From the IMG/VR virus record IMGVR_UViG_3300025030_000447, positions 1 to 21,847 of that record: a stretch of 21,847 bases of DNA; one strand, written 5' to 3'. The stretch's first letter is position 1, and each line of letters starts with the position of its first letter. Made by a program: the position numbers and the translations under genes. This DNA comes from a virus. A model generated the notes under the pieces. The model was given only the letters and a program-made list of their open reading frames with translations. It was not told the DNA's origin and ran no database searches. Of this stretch, positions 21,001 to 21,847 are shown piece after piece.

Positions 21001-21847
21001 ATTGAACCTTTTTGACCTTTGCCAAACTTAGACTGACCTAAGACAGACACATTACCAAGAACTGCGTTAATCTCTTTTAGAGTTTGGCGATCATATTTAG
21101 AACGTGGATTTAGTGTCTTTTTATATTCTTCAATTCCTTGAATGTACTCTTTAAATGCCTGCTCAATTTGAGGTGTGTTTCTAACTGTGTGGCTAAGATT
21201 TGAACCCGCTATGGATCTACCTTGATCTTCTGACAGTCTATGTCCTAATGGATGTTTGGCTGTTGGATCTCCATAGGTAAATGTTTGTACATCTTTCCAA
21301 AGACTATTAGCTTCTCTATAGGCATCTTCCATCTTCATAACAAGCTCATAAGGAATTCGCTCATGAGCAAGAGTTTCTTGTAGCTTTTGAACTTTATCAT
21401 ACAGAGGACGAACAGTCTTCATCCAGCCTAATGAATCTAAGGCTGCTTTTGAATGTTCAACATTTCGACTAGCTTCTAGATCTTTGATGATTTGTTTTGT
21501 TTGAGCTTCCTCTTCTCGGATAAGTTGACGCTCACGCTCTTTTCCAAAAGAGAAATCTATTGATCCACGTTGACTGCCTCCAACCCGAGTTTGACCCCAA
21601 GGCTTTTCTACTTCAACTGAACGCTGACTAGGTTCAACAACAGGTTCTTCTTTAATTAAAGTGTCCTGCGCAGCTTTCTGTTGATATGCTAGTTCTTCTT
21701 CCTGCTTGCGCAGATAGTCCCTTGAACCGGGAACACCTTCTTCACCCGCTTTAGCGTTGTTCAGAACGTCATTACGAAGCTCAGTTGCTTGATTCTCGTA
21801 GCTGAATAGATCACCCTGCCTGACAGTCTCCTGAGCCTCTAGAGAGG
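18060..21847 (-). CDS. Very large internal virion / DNA-ejection type protein, N-terminus outside window
   Basis: The frame is open from the right edge to TAA at 18060-18062, giving at least 1261 residues; the first ATG inside (21422) is only an internal Met, because the 141 codons upstream are also open and protein-like (QGDLFSYENQ, KPWGQTRVGGSQRGSIDFSFG). There are long Gln/Lys/Glu-rich helical stretches and a conspicuous hydrophobic stretch (LLTYLAITFSLGGAVGFIGADLADWLL) at about 18900-18990. Size, composition and place among late genes fit the inner-core/ejection proteins of podoviruses (T7 gp16 type) or large polyvalent proteins injected with the DNA; no enzyme motif was found. GSIDFSFG resembles sequences of polyvalent-protein linkers. 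Function is inferred. Confidence 0.65.
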   Translation of the reverse strand, partial: SLEAQETVRQGDLFSYENQATELRNDVLNNAKAGEEGVPGSRDYLRKQEEELAYQQKAAQDTLIKEEPVVEPSQRSVEVEKPWGQTRVGGSQRGSIDFSFGKERERQLIREEEAQTKQIIKDLEASRNVEHSKAALDSLGWMKTVRPLYDKVQKLQETLAHERIPYELVMKMEDAYREANSLWKDVQTFTYGDPTAKHPLGHRLSEDQGRSIAGSNLSHTVRNTPQIEQAFKEYIQGIEEYKKTLNPRSKYDRQTLKEINAVLGNVSVLGQSKFGKGQKGSIGFFGKDPYEKFAENLRKEVPNVTEAELTKLWEEKQKQSGNAITNQKMATTQSKIAKDLAGLDPKYTGEVWTPEKAVEVLSTVPDITNRGLLKEQFGSSGRLQRDLLNHPAVTWVYNLTNKAVENGRIQARKILDDTGTGIIPMIRKQVMFHKGGEAEMRSYFQWRFKNEGSGEVLPETFSPAVKKIHEALNRGDEQLLAKMNEVLAKDGKKPITNIDNHMVHYWSGPYRAYVYVKTEGGGSRLGFFVSEKTIGDAKKALTWIQENIPNVDTTKASEIKFVKSDARGRSSMFDHLLELTNNTDPAVAEALQAFKERVQGLQERHLGEQNRQKFRAGVQGFQGNKPWMTEARNYADSIDTVRTKFDAGYQWIAAQEIRQQMEPVLKAQQDGKIHVGGALSLGQKFVDHALGKNIDTSAITKFMDYLEDISPKNIGAVRRGTTTTQHFFSRVTLPYLLALKGTQAVQSVLQVGQATIPRMIEMRKQYGGDYVHVATSLAQGSMDGMFQLANTVTQGKFEKLSRDLMQKVDGDFSPTTQAIHQAIRDLDVARMSLSDTGVSKEGGFWKSWGNAAAEGFLDAPMNLFEGPTRTWAFSSFVRQAVKDGYKIEDAIKLGREQMDTMVNYNPEAGAMGLANMGLVGQEARGLHTFMINYYTQLARYGKLAAESGGKQAGPLLTYLAITFSLGGAVGFIGADLADWLLDGLKIGARGTKADSPELQKFSLRQWLMENTPEAVSVGPLSASTDLGLYGSFTTKVIDPDRTFIDNMFPKTMASLQLTKAAVKAPLLLNSELSQKDRGTIIEGVSPKFLTQSIRNRFHNKDNIVYDPSAERAGLPMYQRTDKEQQISKHGFGVRGLAETMAQADTGNYFKTQKNLGASQKEQLIKLEKILVASIKSGKRGEELLNDSPVAQQIKSLIVDWHIDEDQVQKRIESTAESYGLPAEALRKLVRVKGAKLSDVDNIKDLSGIINRARERQEKYGR

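Noticed and set aside
1-21847. tRNA genes, CRISPR arrays, insertion sequences, integrase or attachment sites
   Set aside because: None were seen on reading both strands; a tRNA covariance search was not possible here.

Overview
This window is part of a strictly lytic tailed-phage genome, most likely a podovirus of a Gram-negative host. The evidence is a T7-like replication set (zinc-ribbon primase, DnaB/T7-gp4B-type helicase, family A DNA polymerase, T7-type endonuclease I, 5'-3' exonuclease, SSB) next to a marine-type nucleotide-supply set (cobalamin-type ribonucleotide reductase, ThyX, MazG) and a very large virion protein on the opposite strand. No integrase, repressor or RNA polymerase is visible. 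The gene set resembles the SIO1/VpV262-type podoviruses (Zobellviridae); this placement is from memory of gene content, not from a search.

Layout. About 1-2417: a class II glutamine amidotransferase (cut by the left edge), an ATP-grasp ligase and an unrecognised protein, overlapping or abutting, probably one amide-bond-forming cassette. 2414-4006: small proteins and a primase. 4003-4101: a good sigma70-like promoter and a 90% A+T stretch with a hairpin. 4059-8069: helicase, small proteins, a minimal RNA ligase, and a DNA polymerase encoded as two abutting genes (exonuclease half and polymerase half). 8071-12370: HNH endonuclease, SSB, zinc-ribbon protein, 5'-3' exonuclease, HNH-AP2 endonuclease, endonuclease I and two metallophosphoesterases. 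12357-14344: DUF3310 protein, MazG, ThyX, a holin-like protein and small proteins. 14295-17144: another HNH endonuclease, then a ribonucleotide reductase gene split by an 805-bp group I intron that carries a LAGLIDADG endonuclease. 17168-17317: a last small plus-strand gene. A bidirectional terminator at 17383-17412 separates this arm from convergent minus-strand late genes: a small protein, a GH24 endolysin, and a giant internal virion/ejection-type protein running off the right edge.

The plus-strand genes are packed as one long transcription unit; most junctions are 1-14 bp overlaps of the ATGA, TTGA, GTGA or TAATG type, implying translational coupling. Together they convert host nucleotides into dNTPs (MazG, RNR, ThyX), copy and process phage DNA, resolve junctions, and include one lysis gene. 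Four endonuclease genes of homing type have colonised this arm.

The strongest special observations are the intron placed inside the codon of the RNR catalytic cysteine, with folding elements visible by eye; the polymerase split between the QNIP segment and motif A; two genes (helicase and the second phosphoesterase) whose reading frames have a Shine-Dalgarno but only ATA/ATT where the start should be; and the amidotransferase/ATP-grasp cassette.
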